Of a DNA stretch of 64,000 nucleotides, positions 63,961-64,000 are shown piece after piece. Numbering within the stretch: the first letter of the stretch is position 1; each line of letters begins with the position of its first letter. The position numbers and the translations under genes are program-made. The notes below the pieces were generated by a model, which worked only from the letters and a program-made list of their open reading frames with translations, ran no database searches and was not told where the DNA came from. This DNA comes from an uncultured Flaviramulus sp. (GTDB lineage: Bacteria > Bacteroidota > Bacteroidia > Flavobacteriales > Flavobacteriaceae): assembly GCA_947501105.1 (NCBI GenBank), contig CANMUP010000003.1, positions 682,001 to 746,000 of the forward strand, given 5' to 3'.

Positions 63961-64000
63961 ATGGCAAAAATAACTTTAGGAGGAAACCCAGCAGAAACAT
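63961..64000 (+). CDS. tpx: Probable thiol peroxidase Tpx, partial (cut by right edge)
   Basis: 13 codons are visible, starting MAKITLGGNPAET, which matches the typical N-terminus of the Tpx family (MA.ITLGGNP..T). Too short for more. Its place next to katG and a 2-Cys peroxiredoxin fits an oxidative-stress group. Confidence 0.7.
   Translation, partial: MAKITLGGNPAET

Overview
The window is a low-GC chromosomal segment from a member of the Bacteroidota, most likely a marine Flavobacteriaceae. The signs are very AT-rich spacers, an almost complete lack of Shine-Dalgarno sequences, repeated TAnnTTTG promoter boxes 19-43 nt before start codons, and typical family content: an outer-membrane beta-barrel receptor with a CarboxypepD_reg-like domain, signal-peptide Rhs proteins, a DUF5679 zinc ribbon, and a cysteine-synthase/AOS-family pair like that used for sulfonolipids. 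The organism is inferred from these features; no rRNA or tRNA gene was recognised.

Layout. 1-9.2 kb is metabolic: a cut-off AOS-family acyltransferase with a cysteine-synthase-like enzyme (possible capnine synthesis), oligopeptidase B, YbaB, a tagaturonate reductase/zinc dehydrogenase pair with a divergent AraC regulator, and threonine aldolase. 9.3-17.9 kb is a surface-glycan block: one lipoprotein, three paralogous GT2 enzymes, a GT14 enzyme, an overlapping ATP-grasp/HAD pair and two small membrane proteins. 18.1-26.0 kb holds prfB, with its programmed +1 frameshift at an in-frame TGA, then a HAD phosphatase, an ArsC-like protein, a TonB-family receptor, a 1-Cys peroxiredoxin, fumarase and a Crp/Fnr regulator.

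26.2-40.5 kb is the accessory region and the most interesting part. A secreted Rhs/YD-repeat locus of two large proteins ends in an HNH nuclease domain and is followed 7 bp later by a DUF4262 protein, the likely immunity gene. Behind it lies a string of small secreted or lipoprotein genes and gene fragments. These are punctuated by a complete REP-associated tyrosine transposase (RAYT) element, three 146-bp miniature derivatives that look identical to one another, and three decayed relatives. The elements have cut two genes, sit at the ends of two others, and lie next to a 256-bp duplication that carries a truncated DUF1508 gene. Each carries a terminator-like hairpin.

40.7-64 kb returns to ordinary chromosome: a coiled-coil membrane protein, an arginase-family hydrolase, a MarR-GNAT fusion, dnaK, serine dehydratase, a serine hydrolase, panB, an RluA-type pseudouridine synthase with no ATG start, an aldehyde dehydrogenase, a three-gene unit ending in a histidine kinase, an Lrp regulator divergent from a methionine gamma-lyase-like gene, MarC, a YdjM-like protein, an NhaC antiporter with an extra hydrophilic insert, and a peroxide-defence group (2-Cys peroxiredoxin, KatG and the start of a probable Tpx) cut by the right edge.
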